From Butyrivibrio proteoclasticus (GTDB taxonomy: Bacteria > Bacillota > Clostridia > Lachnospirales > Lachnospiraceae): DNA of 64,000 bases. This document shows, piece by piece, positions 45,401-53,698 of the stretch (positions are counted from its first letter, which is position 1; each line of letters begins with the position of its first letter). The DNA lies in the NCBI RefSeq assembly GCF_900115735.1, contig NZ_FOXO01000014.1, forward strand, positions 45,784 to 109,783, in the 5' to 3' direction. Below the pieces are notes generated by a model, which ran no database searches, had not been told where the DNA came from, and saw nothing but the letters and a program-made list of their open reading frames with translations. The position numbers and the translations under genes are program-made.

Positions 45401-46840
45401 TTACTTTAAAACTGCCTTAAGATATTCCCAAACATTTCCTGCTGATTTAACAGAAAGCTTCTCTTTTGTTGAGTGAATATCCTGCATATCAGGGCCAATC
45501 GAAATGCAATCAAGACCTTTGATTTTCTCGCTCAGAAGGCCACACTCAAGACCAGCATGAATAGCCATAAGTCTCGGACTCTTTCCATACATTTCTTCAT
45601 AAACTTTAACCATGTGATCACGGAGCTCAGAATGCTGTCTGTATTTCCAGCCCGGATACTGTCCGGATACAGAATATGTTCCGCCAAAAGTAGTAACGAT
45701 TGTTGCAACCTTTTTTATAAGCATATTCTTTGATGACTCAACGCTACTTCTAACTGAATGTTCAAGTGTGACAGATGAGTCTTCTGTCTTAATGATTCCA
45801 AGGTTCAATGAAGTCTCAACAAGTCCCTCAACAGCTGCGCTCATAGCCTGAACTCCGTCAGGTAAAGAAATAATAGCGCTGACGATCATTCTTCCGTCTT
45901 CAAATCTAGCACATGAGTAGTTGTCCTCAGCTCCTGCCTCAGTGCATGTGATATTTACGTTAGGATCCTTAACTTCAAGCTCACCCTTAACTTCCTCAAG
46001 AGTCTGCTCTACGCTCTCCTTAAAATCAACTACGTTTTCAGCAGGAACTACAACCTTAGCTACAGCTCCTGAAGGTATAGCGTTATCAGCAACTCCGCCT
46101 TCTATAGATACAAGTGAAATCTCAGCAGCATCCATAGCATTCAAAAGAGTTCTCGCTAAAATATGGTTAGCATTTCCTCTTCCGCACTTTATCATTTCAC
46201 CTGAATGACCGCCAAGTAATCCATCTACCTTTACTTCATATAAAACGCCGGTCTTATTCTCTTTTTCAAAAGAAAAATCCGAGTAAACTCTGGCACCACC
46301 TGCACAGCTTGTAATGAAGGCACCTTCCTCTTCATTGTCGATATTGATCATCTTCTTTCCCTTTAAAGAAGAAAGGTCTATCGCTGAAGCACCAAACATT
46401 CCTGTTTCTTCATTGGTTGTGATAACAACCTCAAGTGGTGGATGCGGAATTTCTTTTGAATCAAGAAGTGCAAGGCAATAAGCAACCGCAATTCCATCAT
46501 CTCCGCCAAGGCTTGTTCCCTCAGCCCAAACATATTCTCCATCTGTCTTGCATCGAAGTCCCTCTGTGAGCATGTCGATGTCACAAGAATCTTCCTTAAC
46601 TGCTACCATGTCCATATGTCCCTGCAGGATCACAGGCTCTTTATCCTCATATCCCCTGCTGCCCGGAGCTTTAATAATTACATTAAGTTCACTGTCCTGA
46701 ATAACTTCAAGGTTTCTATCCTTGGCAAAAGAAACAAGATAATCGCTTATTTTCTGTAAATTCCCGGAACCATGTGGAATATTGCAAAGTTCCTCAAAAA
46801 AATGAAATACTTCCTTAGGCTGTAAATTCTCGTATGCCAT
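45401..46840 (-). CDS. pepD: Aminoacyl-histidine dipeptidase (M20 family, PepD)
   Basis: A 479-residue M20 metallopeptidase that cleaves dipeptides such as Xaa-His. Typical features are FFEELCNIPHGSGN at the start, ILQGHMDMVAVK with a zinc-binding His and Asp near residue 75, GGDDGIAVAYCLALLD near 110 with the bridging Asp, TTNEETGMFGA with the catalytic Glu pair near 140, and AIHAGLECGLLSEK near 435. The start is the ATG 8 nt after GCGGAGG; a longer frame of 13 codons overlaps that site. It is cytoplasmic and stands alone between the TetR/GH36 operon and the translation operon. Confidence 0.9.
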   Translation of the reverse strand: MAYENLQPKEVFHFFEELCNIPHGSGNLQKISDYLVSFAKDRNLEVIQDSELNVIIKAPGSRGYEDKEPVILQGHMDMVAVKEDSCDIDMLTEGLRCKTDGEYVWAEGTSLGGDDGIAVAYCLALLDSKEIPHPPLEVVITTNEETGMFGASAIDLSSLKGKKMINIDNEEEGAFITSCAGGARVYSDFSFEKENKTGVLYEVKVDGLLGGHSGEMIKCGRGNANHILARTLLNAMDAAEISLVSIEGGVADNAIPSGAVAKVVVPAENVVDFKESVEQTLEEVKGELEVKDPNVNITCTEAGAEDNYSCARFEDGRMIVSAIISLPDGVQAMSAAVEGLVETSLNLGIIKTEDSSVTLEHSVRSSVESSKNMLIKKVATIVTTFGGTYSVSGQYPGWKYRQHSELRDHMVKVYEEMYGKSPRLMAIHAGLECGLLSEKIKGLDCISIGPDMQDIHSTKEKLSVKSAGNVWEYLKAVLK

Positions 46841-46904
46841 ATCTATATCCTCCGCTTTATTACTATCAGTTTCCTTCAATGCTACATTTTTTCTGTATTA
46901 AAAA

Positions 46905-46931
46905 AAGGAGCATCACAAAGTGATACTCCTT
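46905..46931 (-). terminator. Terminator of the infC-rpmI-rplT operon
   Basis: On the minus strand AAGGAGTATCAC pairs with GTGATGCTCCTT across TTT and is followed by a run of seven Ts, 50 bp after the rplT stop codon. Confidence 0.85.
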
Positions 46932-46979
46932 CATTCTATATCAAAAAAACTATATTTTCAACGAAAGTTTCCAATTGAA

Positions 46980-47336
46980 TTATGCAATCTTTGTCTTTGC
47001 AAGTTCAGCAAGTGTCTTGAATCCTTCTGGATCATTTACTGCTAGCTCAGCAAGCATCTTTCTGTTCATGTCAACGCCTGCAAGCTTAAGACCATGCATA
47101 AGGTTGCTGTATGAAAGTCCGTTGATTCTGGCAGCTGCGTTGATACGTGTGATCCAAAGAGATCTCATATCTCTCTTCTTCTGCTTACGACCAGCAAATG
47201 CAGAAGTAAGTGCTCTCATAACTGACTGCTTTGCTACTCTATACTGTTTTGATCTTGCTCCTCTGTAACCTTTTGCAAGCTTTAATACTCTATTGTGCTT
47301 CTTCTTGGCATTCAATGCGCCTTTAACTCTTGCCAT
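46980..47336 (-). CDS. rplT: 50S ribosomal protein L20
   Basis: A 118-residue protein of standard length with the bL20 signature: [43 protein letters not shown], and [20 protein letters not shown]. It binds 23S rRNA early in assembly and, in Firmicutes, represses its own operon through the leader RNA. It is the last gene of infC-rpmI-rplT. Two hairpin repeats lie between it and rpmI, an interval of 149 bp that is usually much shorter in this operon. Confidence 0.97.
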   Translation of the reverse strand: MARVKGALNAKKKHNRVLKLAKGYRGARSKQYRVAKQSVMRALTSAFAGRKQKKRDMRSLWITRINAAARINGLSYSNLMHGLKLAGVDMNRKMLAELAVNDPEGFKTLAELAKTKIA

Positions 47337-47405
47337 CTTAATATCCTCCTAATTTCTAAATCTTTACTGAACCAAATCTCAACTCAAATGAACTTATGGG
47401 ATGCT

Positions 47406-47480
47406 GCACTAAACTCGATGAAACCTCGTTAAGTGCCCACCCATGGCTCGCACTAGATTCGATAATACCTCATCAAGTGC
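47406..47480 (-). repeat. Two intra-operon hairpin repeats between rpmI and rplT
   Basis: Minus-strand hairpins at 47450-47480 and 47406-47436 have the form GCACT-T-NNN, loop GAGGNNNNATCGA, NNN-T-AGTGC. The three variable pairs are GAT/ATC and AAC/GTT, and the related hairpin at 7674-7700 has GGC/GCC, so both strands of the stem change together. The first follows the rpmI stop codon in the string GCATGAGC. Confidence 0.8.
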
Positions 47481-47485
47481 TCTGC

Positions 47486-47686
47486 TCATGCATAAGGAAG
47501 AATGCTCTTCATTGCCTTAACATTTGTAGCGTCAACAAGTCCAGCATGTCTAAGATTTCTCTTTCTCTTTGTAGACTTCTTTGTTAAGATGTGGCGCTTA
47601 TACGCTTTGTTTCTCATGAGCTTTCCTGTGCCAGTAACTTTGAATCTCTTGGCAGCAGCTCTCTTTGTTTTCATCTTTTGCTGCAT
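47486..47686 (-). CDS. rpmI: 50S ribosomal protein L35
   Basis: A 66-residue, very basic protein with the bL35 signature [20 protein letters not shown] and [15 protein letters not shown]. It is of normal length and lies in the conserved order infC-rpmI-rplT, with an AGGAGG site before the ATG. Its stop codon (TGA) is inside the GCATGAGC string that opens a hairpin repeat element, so the repeat may have supplied the present stop codon. Confidence 0.97.
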   Translation of the reverse strand: MQQKMKTKRAAAKRFKVTGTGKLMRNKAYKRHILTKKSTKRKRNLRHAGLVDATNVKAMKSILPYA

Positions 47687-47754
47687 AACTTAAATCCTCC
47701 TGTGAATCTCAGTAATTTTGTGGAACTTTATTTTTAACCAATACTTGGCAAAAA

Positions 47755-48264
47755 TCAATTTTTCTTTTCAGCAAGGAACATTGTCATACTACGTCCTTCA
47801 ACCTTAGGCTGTTTCTCAACAACGGCTACATCGCTGAGTGCCTGAGCGAAATCTGTAAGGATGTGCACGCTTGCTCCCATATGAGCCATCTCACGGCCAC
47901 GGAAACGAAGAGTGATCTTAACTCTGTTTCCTTTCTCAAGGAACTTCTTAGCTGCATTCACTTTAGTATTGAGATCGTTTGTATCAATATTAGGTGAAAG
48001 CCTGATCTCCTTAATTTCAACAGTTTTCTGTTTCTTCTTAGCTTCTTTCTCTTTGCGAAGCTGCTCATACTTAAATTTCCCGTAATCAACAACCCTGCAA
48101 ACAGGTGGTTTAGCTGTTGGCGCGATCATAACAAGATCAACACCCTCATCGTCAGCAATCTTTCTGGCATCTGCAATAGCCATAACCCCAAGCTGCTCAC
48201 CATCAATACCAATTACACGAACTTCCTTAGCTCTGATCTGTTCATTAATAAATAACTCGCTAAT
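47755..48264 (-). CDS. infC: Translation initiation factor IF-3, with ATT start
   Basis: A 169-residue IF-3 with both domains: the N-terminal part INEQIRAKEVRVIG and the C-terminal part EIRLSPNIDTNDLNTKVNAA. It binds the 30S subunit and checks start codons. An ATG five codons upstream opens the frame, but GGAGG lies downstream of that ATG, 8 nt before the codon ATT of ISELFINEQ. Bacterial infC often starts with AUU, which allows IF-3 to repress its own translation, and the protein then begins SELFINEQ like other IF-3 proteins. I therefore chose ATT. A terminator/antiterminator leader precedes it. Confidence 0.93.
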   Translation of the reverse strand: MSELFINEQIRAKEVRVIGIDGEQLGVMAIADARKIADDEGVDLVMIAPTAKPPVCRVVDYGKFKYEQLRKEKEAKKKQKTVEIKEIRLSPNIDTNDLNTKVNAAKKFLEKGNRVKITLRFRGREMAHMGASVHILTDFAQALSDVAVVEKQPKVEGRSMTMFLAEKKN

Positions 48265-48284
48265 GGTTTTATCCTCCATACTAT

Positions 48285-48399
48285 GAAAAAAGGTGAATAC
48301 GCAATGTATCCACCTGTAATCTCAATTCAAGCAAACATAACCTGTTTGTTTCGAAGATATTAACGCCTGAAGCCATTGCCGCAGGGTGAGAGTGGATAC
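48285..48399 (-). promoter_or_regulatory. infC leader attenuator (L20-leader-like)
   Basis: On the minus strand a hairpin GGTGGATAC/GTATTCACC (48292-48314) followed by TTTTTTC (to 48285) forms an intrinsic terminator just before infC. Upstream, GTATCCAC (48392-48399) is perfectly complementary to GTGGATAC, the 5' arm of the terminator, and can act as an antiterminator. This matches the known logic of the L20 leader in low-GC Gram-positives, where L20 controls the switch. Confidence 0.75.
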
Positions 48400-48450
48400 T
48401 CTGCTTTATTTTCAAATACTCATATACGATATCACACTACATATATGCTG

Positions 48451-48996
48451 TCAATACCCTTTTTGTTTTTTCTTGTTAGCAAGTGGTCTGAATATCGTCA
48501 TTCGTCCAGTCCAGCCAACAATTCTGGTAAGGATTATCCCCGGCAAAACTCCCATGCAGTCGATAATAACATCTCTCTTTGATGGGCTTCTGCCGGAAAC
48601 AAAGGACTGGTGATACTCGTCAAGACAGGCAAATCCCGCGCAGAACGCTCCGGCAAAAAGAACCAGCAGCGGTCCTCTAAGTCCATATACATATAGAGGA
48701 AAAGCAACAGATACTGCCAGCAAAAAGTATTCTGTGAAATGAGCCGTTTTTCTTACATAGAACTGGGATGCTTCGGACAAATCTTCAATCTGATCCTTTG
48801 ACCAGCCTCTGTCAAGCTTCTCATTGGCGTAACTAAAAACCTTGATTCCAACCTGGTAGCTGAGCTGACTGCTCGCATCACCTTCCTGTCCGGAAAACAT
48901 AAATATCACGCACATCATTATGATTGCGGGTACAAACGAAAGTGGCTTAAGCACAAACCGCAATGTTTGTTTAATATACATTAAAAAATACTTCAT
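48451..48996 (-). CDS. VanZ-family membrane protein
   Basis: A 181-residue membrane protein with four predicted helices, near residues 20-37, 77-97, 105-125 and 150-170. The VanZ hallmarks are visible: FSGQEGDASSQLS, RKTAHFTEYFLLAV, and DEYHQSFVSGRSPSKRDVIID. In glycopeptide-resistance clusters VanZ gives low teicoplanin resistance, but most chromosomal relatives have no known role, and there are no van genes here. The start overlaps the stop of the flavin reductase gene by 4 bp (ATGA), so they are co-translated. Confidence 0.88.
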   Translation of the reverse strand: MKYFLMYIKQTLRFVLKPLSFVPAIIMMCVIFMFSGQEGDASSQLSYQVGIKVFSYANEKLDRGWSKDQIEDLSEASQFYVRKTAHFTEYFLLAVSVAFPLYVYGLRGPLLVLFAGAFCAGFACLDEYHQSFVSGRSPSKRDVIIDCMGVLPGIILTRIVGWTGRMTIFRPLANKKKQKGY

Positions 48997-49625
48997 TTCT
49001 TCTTTACCTTAGCTGTTTTGCTCCTGCCTTTATTCGGCTTTGGACTGTCCTTCTTCGTCAGAGTTTTTTTGGCCACGCTATAGCCAAACTTTCCAACCTT
49101 TTCTCCGAGCATGAAATACTCGCCATGGGAATAAGCCACAAGTTTAGCCTTTCCAAGATCGAGCTTTCCCTTTTCATCAAGTAGCTTGTCATCTACTGTA
49201 ACACACATGACCTCTGCGATAAAGATAGTATGGCTTCCCAGATCAATTGACTGTTTTACCTTGCACTCAATATTAACAGGGCTTTCTGCTATTCCCGGAG
49301 CTGATATTTTCTGGGATTCAAGCGGTGTTAAGTTCATTTCTTTAAACTTATCATAGTCACGTCCTGAACGCACGCCGCACCAATCTGCTGCCCTTGTAAG
49401 CTTTTTACTTGTGAGATTGACTACAAATTCCCCTGTTTCCATGAGAATATCATAGGAATATCTCGCTTTACGCACAGATATTGATAGCATGGCCGGGTCG
49501 CTGCAGATAGTCCCAGCCCATGCAACAGTTATTATATTTGGCTTTTCTCCCTCACGCTTGCAGCTTACCATAACTGCAGGTGTGGGATAAAGCATATTAC
49601 CTGGTCGCCATATTTCTTTTGCCAT
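48993..49625 (-). CDS. Flavin reductase-like (FMN-binding) protein
   Basis: A 210-residue protein of the flavin reductase-like family: GNMLYPTPAVMVSCKREG at the start, NIITVAWAGTICSDPAMLSISV for the FMN-binding region, and FVVNLTSKKLTRAADWCG near residue 75. The C-terminus is Lys-rich. Relatives bind FMN and reduce flavins or iron complexes in anaerobes. It follows pepF with 46 bp between and overlaps the VanZ gene, so it belongs to a HAD-pepF-flavin reductase-vanZ transcription unit. Confidence 0.88.
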   Translation of the reverse strand: MAKEIWRPGNMLYPTPAVMVSCKREGEKPNIITVAWAGTICSDPAMLSISVRKARYSYDILMETGEFVVNLTSKKLTRAADWCGVRSGRDYDKFKEMNLTPLESQKISAPGIAESPVNIECKVKQSIDLGSHTIFIAEVMCVTVDDKLLDEKGKLDLGKAKLVAYSHGEYFMLGEKVGKFGYSVAKKTLTKKDSPKPNKGRSKTAKVKKK

Positions 49626-49671
49626 ATAAGCACCGCCTTATATCCAGGCAGAAAAAACTTTCTGCCACAAC

Positions 49672-51468
49672 TTACTTCATGATTTCTTCCATCTCATCGA
49701 TGGCTTCACCAAATACCTTAAGCGCCGCATCAATAGGAGCCTTTGTTGTAAGATCAACTCCAGCGATCTTGAGGAGGCTTACAGGATCCTGTGTGCAGCC
49801 GCTTGAAAGGAACTTCTTGTACTGCTCAACTGCAGGAGCACCCTCTTTAAGGATTCTGTCTGCAATCGCAACAGCTGCTGCAAAGCTTGTAGCATACTGA
49901 TAAACATAGAAGTTGTAATAGAAGTGTGGAATTCTGCACCACTCCCAACCAATAAGTTCATCAGAGATCATATCCTCGCCAAAGTACTCCTTATTGAGGT
50001 TATAGTATACATTATAGAGAGACTCTGCTGTAAGAGGCTCACCATCTTCAGCCATCTTGCATGTCTTTCTCTCAAATTCCTCAAACATAGTCTGACGGAA
50101 CATTGTGCTCTTAAAGCTCTCAAGGAAGTGATTTACGATAAACGCCTTTTCTTCCTTGCTCTTAGCATGATCTTTAAGATAATGATACAAAAGAACTTCA
50201 TTAGTAGTAGACGCTACTTCTGCAACGAAGATCTTGTAACCTGCATCAAGAATGTGCTGTGCCTTGCTTGAATACCAAGAATGCATTGAATGTCCCATCT
50301 CATGAACAAGTGTAAAGACATCATTCAAAGTATCATTGTAGTTAAGAAGCATATATGGATGTGTTCCGTATACATTTGAGGAATACGCACCACTTCTCTT
50401 TCCTTCATTCTCAACCACATCGATCCATCTGTTCTCATATGCCTCTTTTACGACTGCCAGATAATCTTCGTCAAGAGGAGCAAGGGCCTTAAGAGAGATC
50501 TCTTTTGCCTCATCATATGTGACATTCATGTCAAAATCAGGGATCATTGAAACATAGACATCATACATGTGAAGTTCGTCTACTCCAAGGAGCTTTTTCC
50601 TGAGTGACACGTATCTGTGCATCTTGTCCATGTTGCCATGAATGGACTCAAACAGTGAATCGCAAACTAAAGGTGATACGTCGTTGCCATCAACTGCCGC
50701 CTCAAAGCATGAATCATATTTTCTAGCCTTTGCCTCGAAGATCCTTGCCTTAACTTCACCGTCATACATAGCAGTCCATGTATTTTTGAACTCTGCAAAT
50801 CTTGTATAGAAAGCCTCAAAACTTGCCTTTCTTAAATCTCTGTCATGAGACATCTGTGTTGGAACAAATCTTCCCTGTGAAAGCTGAACTTCTTCTCCCT
50901 TTGAATCTTTTACTGAAGGGAACTTAAGGTCAGCGTTTGCAAGCATTCCGAAAGCTTTCTGAGGAGCGCCCTCAAGCTCACTTGCTGATGCCAAAAGAGC
51001 TTCCATGTTGCTGTCAAGCATGTGAGCCTTTAATCTTCTGACATTCTTTATTGCTCTCTTGTATCTGTCAAGCTCAGGAATCTGCTCATAGAGCTTTTCA
51101 AGGTCCTCATCAGAAATATCAACAATCTCAGAGTTCATGAAGGCTGTTTTTTCCTCGACTGCAGCATATGCAGACATGGCCCTTGCGTTCATACCCTGGT
51201 ATTTGGAATTGGATGTATCCTGATCAAATCTCTTATGAGAATAGCCAACAACCCTGTCAGCTAAAAGCTCAAGCTCCTCTGTAAGCTTAAGAGCTTCAAG
51301 AAGACACTTCCCATCAGAAAGCTTCCCCTGAAGAGCTGCAATCTTATCAGCTACTTCACTTATCTTTTTAAGCTCCTCTTCCCACTTTTCTTCATTTTCG
51401 AAAATATCCTCAAGTCGCCATGTAAGTTCCTTTGCGACCTCATCTCTTTTTGGTAATCTGTCCTGCAT
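49672..51468 (-). CDS. pepF: Oligoendopeptidase F (M3 family)
   Basis: A 598-residue M3B zinc peptidase that degrades short peptides in the cytoplasm. The zinc site TLVHEMGHSMHSW is near residue 390, with the third ligand Glu in FVAEVASTTNE near 420 and a C-terminal PHFYYNFYVYQYATSF active-site segment. The N-terminal part has RLPKRDEVAKELTWRLEDIF, typical of PepF. I start at the ATG 7 nt after AAAAGGAG; an ATG six codons earlier overlaps the stop codon of the HAD gene and leaves no ribosome binding site. Co-transcribed with the HAD gene upstream. Confidence 0.93.
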   Translation of the reverse strand: MQDRLPKRDEVAKELTWRLEDIFENEEKWEEELKKISEVADKIAALQGKLSDGKCLLEALKLTEELELLADRVVGYSHKRFDQDTSNSKYQGMNARAMSAYAAVEEKTAFMNSEIVDISDEDLEKLYEQIPELDRYKRAIKNVRRLKAHMLDSNMEALLASASELEGAPQKAFGMLANADLKFPSVKDSKGEEVQLSQGRFVPTQMSHDRDLRKASFEAFYTRFAEFKNTWTAMYDGEVKARIFEAKARKYDSCFEAAVDGNDVSPLVCDSLFESIHGNMDKMHRYVSLRKKLLGVDELHMYDVYVSMIPDFDMNVTYDEAKEISLKALAPLDEDYLAVVKEAYENRWIDVVENEGKRSGAYSSNVYGTHPYMLLNYNDTLNDVFTLVHEMGHSMHSWYSSKAQHILDAGYKIFVAEVASTTNEVLLYHYLKDHAKSKEEKAFIVNHFLESFKSTMFRQTMFEEFERKTCKMAEDGEPLTAESLYNVYYNLNKEYFGEDMISDELIGWEWCRIPHFYYNFYVYQYATSFAAAVAIADRILKEGAPAVEQYKKFLSSGCTQDPVSLLKIAGVDLTTKAPIDAALKVFGEAIDEMEEIMK

Positions 51469-51482
51469 CCCCATTCTCCTTT

Positions 51483-52148
51483 TCATATTATTTTAGAGAA
51501 ATCTCCATCCTGTACGAAGATGTAATCTACGCCATTTGCCTTGGCTACTCCACCATCGCTAAAAACCTCATTCCCTATCATAACGCATTCAGTAGGGTTT
51601 AATCCATGCTTTTTTAACAGTTTTTCCATGAATTCTTTCTGAGGCTTTTTGACACCATTATCAGACGATATGAAAATGTCATCAAAGTACTTTGCAATAT
51701 CCACCTCCTCAAGCTCTTTCCTGGTAAAAAAGAGCTGGGCATTAGACAAAAGAAATACCTTTTCTCCCGCACTTTTTAATTCAGATAAAAGTCTGTCCGT
51801 ATCCGGGTATTTGCATAGCTTATCACGTGAAGCTTCTCTGAAGAAAATGCAAAGTGCTTCTAAGCTGCAGGGATCCACTGCATATTCATTTCCAATGAGT
51901 TTAGCCCATACATTTTCTATTTTTATCTCCGGATACTCCGCGTGAGTTTTCTCTGTAAGGGCCTCTGTTTCCTCTTTGCATGCCAAAAGATATTTCTCAC
52001 GAAGGTCTGCTCCTGTGTAATCTGCGCCATATTCTTCGGACAGCTTTTTTGCCATTCTCACCCAAAGCTCAGGCTGTTCCTCATCTGTGTGGATATCCAC
52101 TAAAGTTCCATATAGATCAAAAATGTAGTTCTTATACTTATAAGGCAT
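51483..52148 (-). CDS. HAD-superfamily hydrolase
   Basis: A 221-residue HAD phosphatase. Motif I is FDLYGTLVD (residues 10-18) with the nucleophile Asp, motif II VFLLSNAQ near 130, the motif III Lys in KKPQKEF near 166, and motif IV IGNEVFSDGGVAKANG near 192. The cap helix region (residues 20-85) is of subclass C1. It resembles the YjjG/2-haloacid dehalogenase group; the substrate is unknown. It is the first gene of a unit with pepF, and a tRNA-Trp gene is divergent 130 bp away. Confidence 0.88.
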   Translation of the reverse strand: MPYKYKNYIFDLYGTLVDIHTDEEQPELWVRMAKKLSEEYGADYTGADLREKYLLACKEETEALTEKTHAEYPEIKIENVWAKLIGNEYAVDPCSLEALCIFFREASRDKLCKYPDTDRLLSELKSAGEKVFLLSNAQLFFTRKELEEVDIAKYFDDIFISSDNGVKKPQKEFMEKLLKKHGLNPTECVMIGNEVFSDGGVAKANGVDYIFVQDGDFSKII

Positions 52149-52277
52149 ATATTTTTCGTGCTCCTTTAATATAATTAAAATAATAATAATTTAAAAAATA
52201 TTACTTTACAACGCCTATTGTCTATGCTAGAATAACATTCGTTGGTGCAAAAGAAATAACCTTTTGCAAATTCATAT

Positions 52278-52349
52278 AGGGGAATCATACAATGGCTAGT
52301 ATGCCGGTCTCCAAAACCGCTCATGCGGGTTCGAATCCTGCTTCCCCTG
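52278..52349 (+). tRNA. tRNA-Trp (CCA)
   Basis: The acceptor stem AGGGGAA/TTCCCCT, a D-arm ATAC/GTAT with loop AATGGCTA, the anticodon loop CTCCAAA, and a T-arm GCGGG/CCTGC with loop TTCGAAT all fold. The pair at the base of the anticodon stem is C-C. CCA is not encoded. The 3' 41 nt (52309-52349) are repeated exactly at 52951-52991 and the last 25 nt at 55015-55039, which suggests use as an integration site. Confidence 0.9.
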
Positions 52350-52359
52350 CTTGTTTTAA

Positions 52360-52402
52360 AAAGGCTGGAGTCCAGATAATTACTGGTGCTTCAGTCTTTT
52401 TT
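52360..52402 (+). terminator. tRNA-Trp terminator
   Basis: AAAGGCTGGAG pairs with CTTCAGTCTTT around an inner CCAG/CTGG stem, followed by TTT. The same hairpin occurs after the other two copies of the tRNA 3' end. Confidence 0.8.
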
Positions 52403-52559
52403 GTTACTAAAAATCTTTTATTCTTAATGTATGTTTTGGTTCAAAAAAGTACGTTTTGGAACACTTAAATTAGGGTAATTTTAGGGTACAAATCTGCGTA
52501 CTAATCATGTATAATGTGGGAAAACAGCTATTGATCACGTTTCTTTATAAGAGTTTTAT

Positions 52560-52588
52560 TTGACTGAACATAACAGTTGTAGTAATAT
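52560..52588 (+). promoter_or_regulatory. Promoter of the putative antitoxin RNA
   Basis: TTGACT (52560-52565), 17 nt, then TAATAT (52583-52588). It points rightward toward the shared terminator. Confidence 0.6.
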
Positions 52589-52594
52589 GATTAT

Positions 52595-52668
52595 GCGGAA
52601 ACGCAATAAAATGCGATTATATATTCTATGACAAAGCGAAACCCTCGATGTGGCGACATCGAGGGTTT
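52595..52668 (+). ncRNA. Putative type I antitoxin RNA
   Basis: An RNA starting a few bases after the promoter at 52560-52588 and ending at the hairpin 52639-52668 would carry 52611-52631. That 21-nt stretch equals 52777-52797 with two T-for-C changes. As RNA it pairs with the start-codon region of the minus-strand peptide mRNA over all 21 positions, the two changes giving G-U pairs. This is the direct-repeat logic of the par/fst antitoxin. Confidence 0.6.
52639..52668. terminator. Bidirectional terminator shared by toxin and antitoxin RNAs
   Basis: AAACCCTCGATGT pairs perfectly with ACATCGAGGGTTT across GGCG. It lies between the rightward antitoxin promoter and the leftward peptide gene. 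Confidence 0.8.
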
Positions 52669-52708
52669 CTTGCTCGTTAGAGTGAGCTGTTCTCAGGCTA
52701 GTACCGTG

Positions 52709-52795
52709 TTACTCATCCCTGTCTAACCATTTGCAAATATAGTAGGCGACTATACCTGCCAATACAGAGATAATGAATGCGATTATATACTCCAT
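52709..52795 (-). CDS. 28-residue hydrophobic peptide, putative type I toxin
   Basis: MEYIIAFIISVLAGIVAYYI is one membrane helix, followed by the charged tail CKWLDRDE. A strong AAAGGAGG site lies 12 nt before the ATG. Short peptides with a helix and an YYICKWLD-like tail are common in Firmicutes genomes and resemble type I toxins of the Fst/Ldr sort; I do not assign a named family. The convergent antitoxin promoter, shared bidirectional terminator and 21-nt complementary repeat support a toxin-antitoxin reading. Translation would be blocked when the antitoxin RNA pairs with the start region. It is the only gene between the first and second tRNA-Trp repeats. Confidence 0.7.
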   Translation of the reverse strand: MEYIIAFIISVLAGIVAYYICKWLDRDE

Positions 52796-52950
52796 GAGCT
52801 GCCTCACCTCCTTTCTGCTGGAGGGACACGGCTTAAATACATTATCATATTATTTTTGTAAACACAATATGACTACAAATGTGGCTACAAAAATCATCCA
52901 ATCTATGTAATACCGATGTTTTCAAGCTTTATAGGATGTGGTTTATCCAA

Positions 52951-53132
52951 CTCCAAAACCGCTCATGCGGGTTCGAATCCTGCTTCCCCTGTTAAATGTA
53001 AAAAGACTGGAATCCAGATATTCTCTGAGGCTTCAGTCTTTTTTGTTACTATAATTCTTTTATTGTAAATGTCTGTTTTGGTTCAAGAAAGTACGTTTTG
53101 GAACATTTAATTTAGGGTGATTTTAGGGTGGT
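52951..53132 (+). repeat. Second copy of the tRNA-Trp 3' end and downstream sequence (att-like)
   Basis: The first 41 nt are identical to the 3' end of the tRNA-Trp gene, starting at the anticodon. About 140 nt of the tRNA's downstream sequence follow, including the terminator and GTTTTGGTTCAAGAAAGTACG, at lower identity. The 5' half of the tRNA is absent, as expected for an attachment-site copy left by integration. Confidence 0.8.
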
Positions 53133-53156
53133 AAATCGCTTGTCAATCGTAAAAAC

Positions 53157-53543
53157 TTACTTGAACTTATTCTTAAAAATAATCTTTCCTTTCGTTAATA
53201 TATCTCTGGCTACAAACTCTTTACTCTTGTCAAGTGCAGCTTGAGAATTAAAAGTCAAGATATCATAATCCTGATCTTCGTTTATCTTATAGAGCTTTGT
53301 CTTGAAGTCATCATAGGACTTTGACCTAAACAACCTTGACCTTGTTACGTTACTCACTATGGCTAGATCGATGTCTGACCGTTTAGTACATCTCTTTTCC
53401 AGAGATGAACCAAACAGATAAATAGTATCAATCAGCTTACATTCTGCTGCAATCTTAATTATTCCTTCAATAATATCTTTCTTTATGTCTGCAACTCCAA
53501 AAGAGTCACCAACATTATTCTTCATTGTTACAATATTGCACAT
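53157..53543 (-). CDS. MNT-type nucleotidyltransferase
   Basis: A 128-residue protein with the minimal nucleotidyltransferase signature GSSLEKRCTKRSDIDLAIV, which fits GS-x10-D-x-D exactly, preceded by a helix and IYLF strand. I chose the ATG with AAAGGAG upstream; an earlier in-frame start 32 codons away has none. MNT proteins act as antitoxins to HEPN RNases, in known cases by AMP-ylating them. An Abi_2 gene with a HEPN-like motif lies 470 bp away on the other strand in the same cassette, so a related partnership is possible but not shown. Confidence 0.75.
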   Translation of the reverse strand: MCNIVTMKNNVGDSFGVADIKKDIIEGIIKIAAECKLIDTIYLFGSSLEKRCTKRSDIDLAIVSNVTRSRLFRSKSYDDFKTKLYKINEDQDYDILTFNSQAALDKSKEFVARDILTKGKIIFKNKFK

Positions 53544-53698
53544 GATAACTCCTTTCATCACAAATAATAGCCCAAAAGGGTCCAAAATAAGGCATTGATT
53601 TTTATGATATCGAATGTATCTAATGATGTCTTGGTACAATTATAATAGCAAAAATAGGATGGTATTTCTACCATCCCATCATTGTCACAACTATCTAT

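Noticed and set aside
52921..52991. A second functional tRNA-Trp gene
   Set aside because: Only the 3' half is present; there is no acceptor 5' strand or D-arm.
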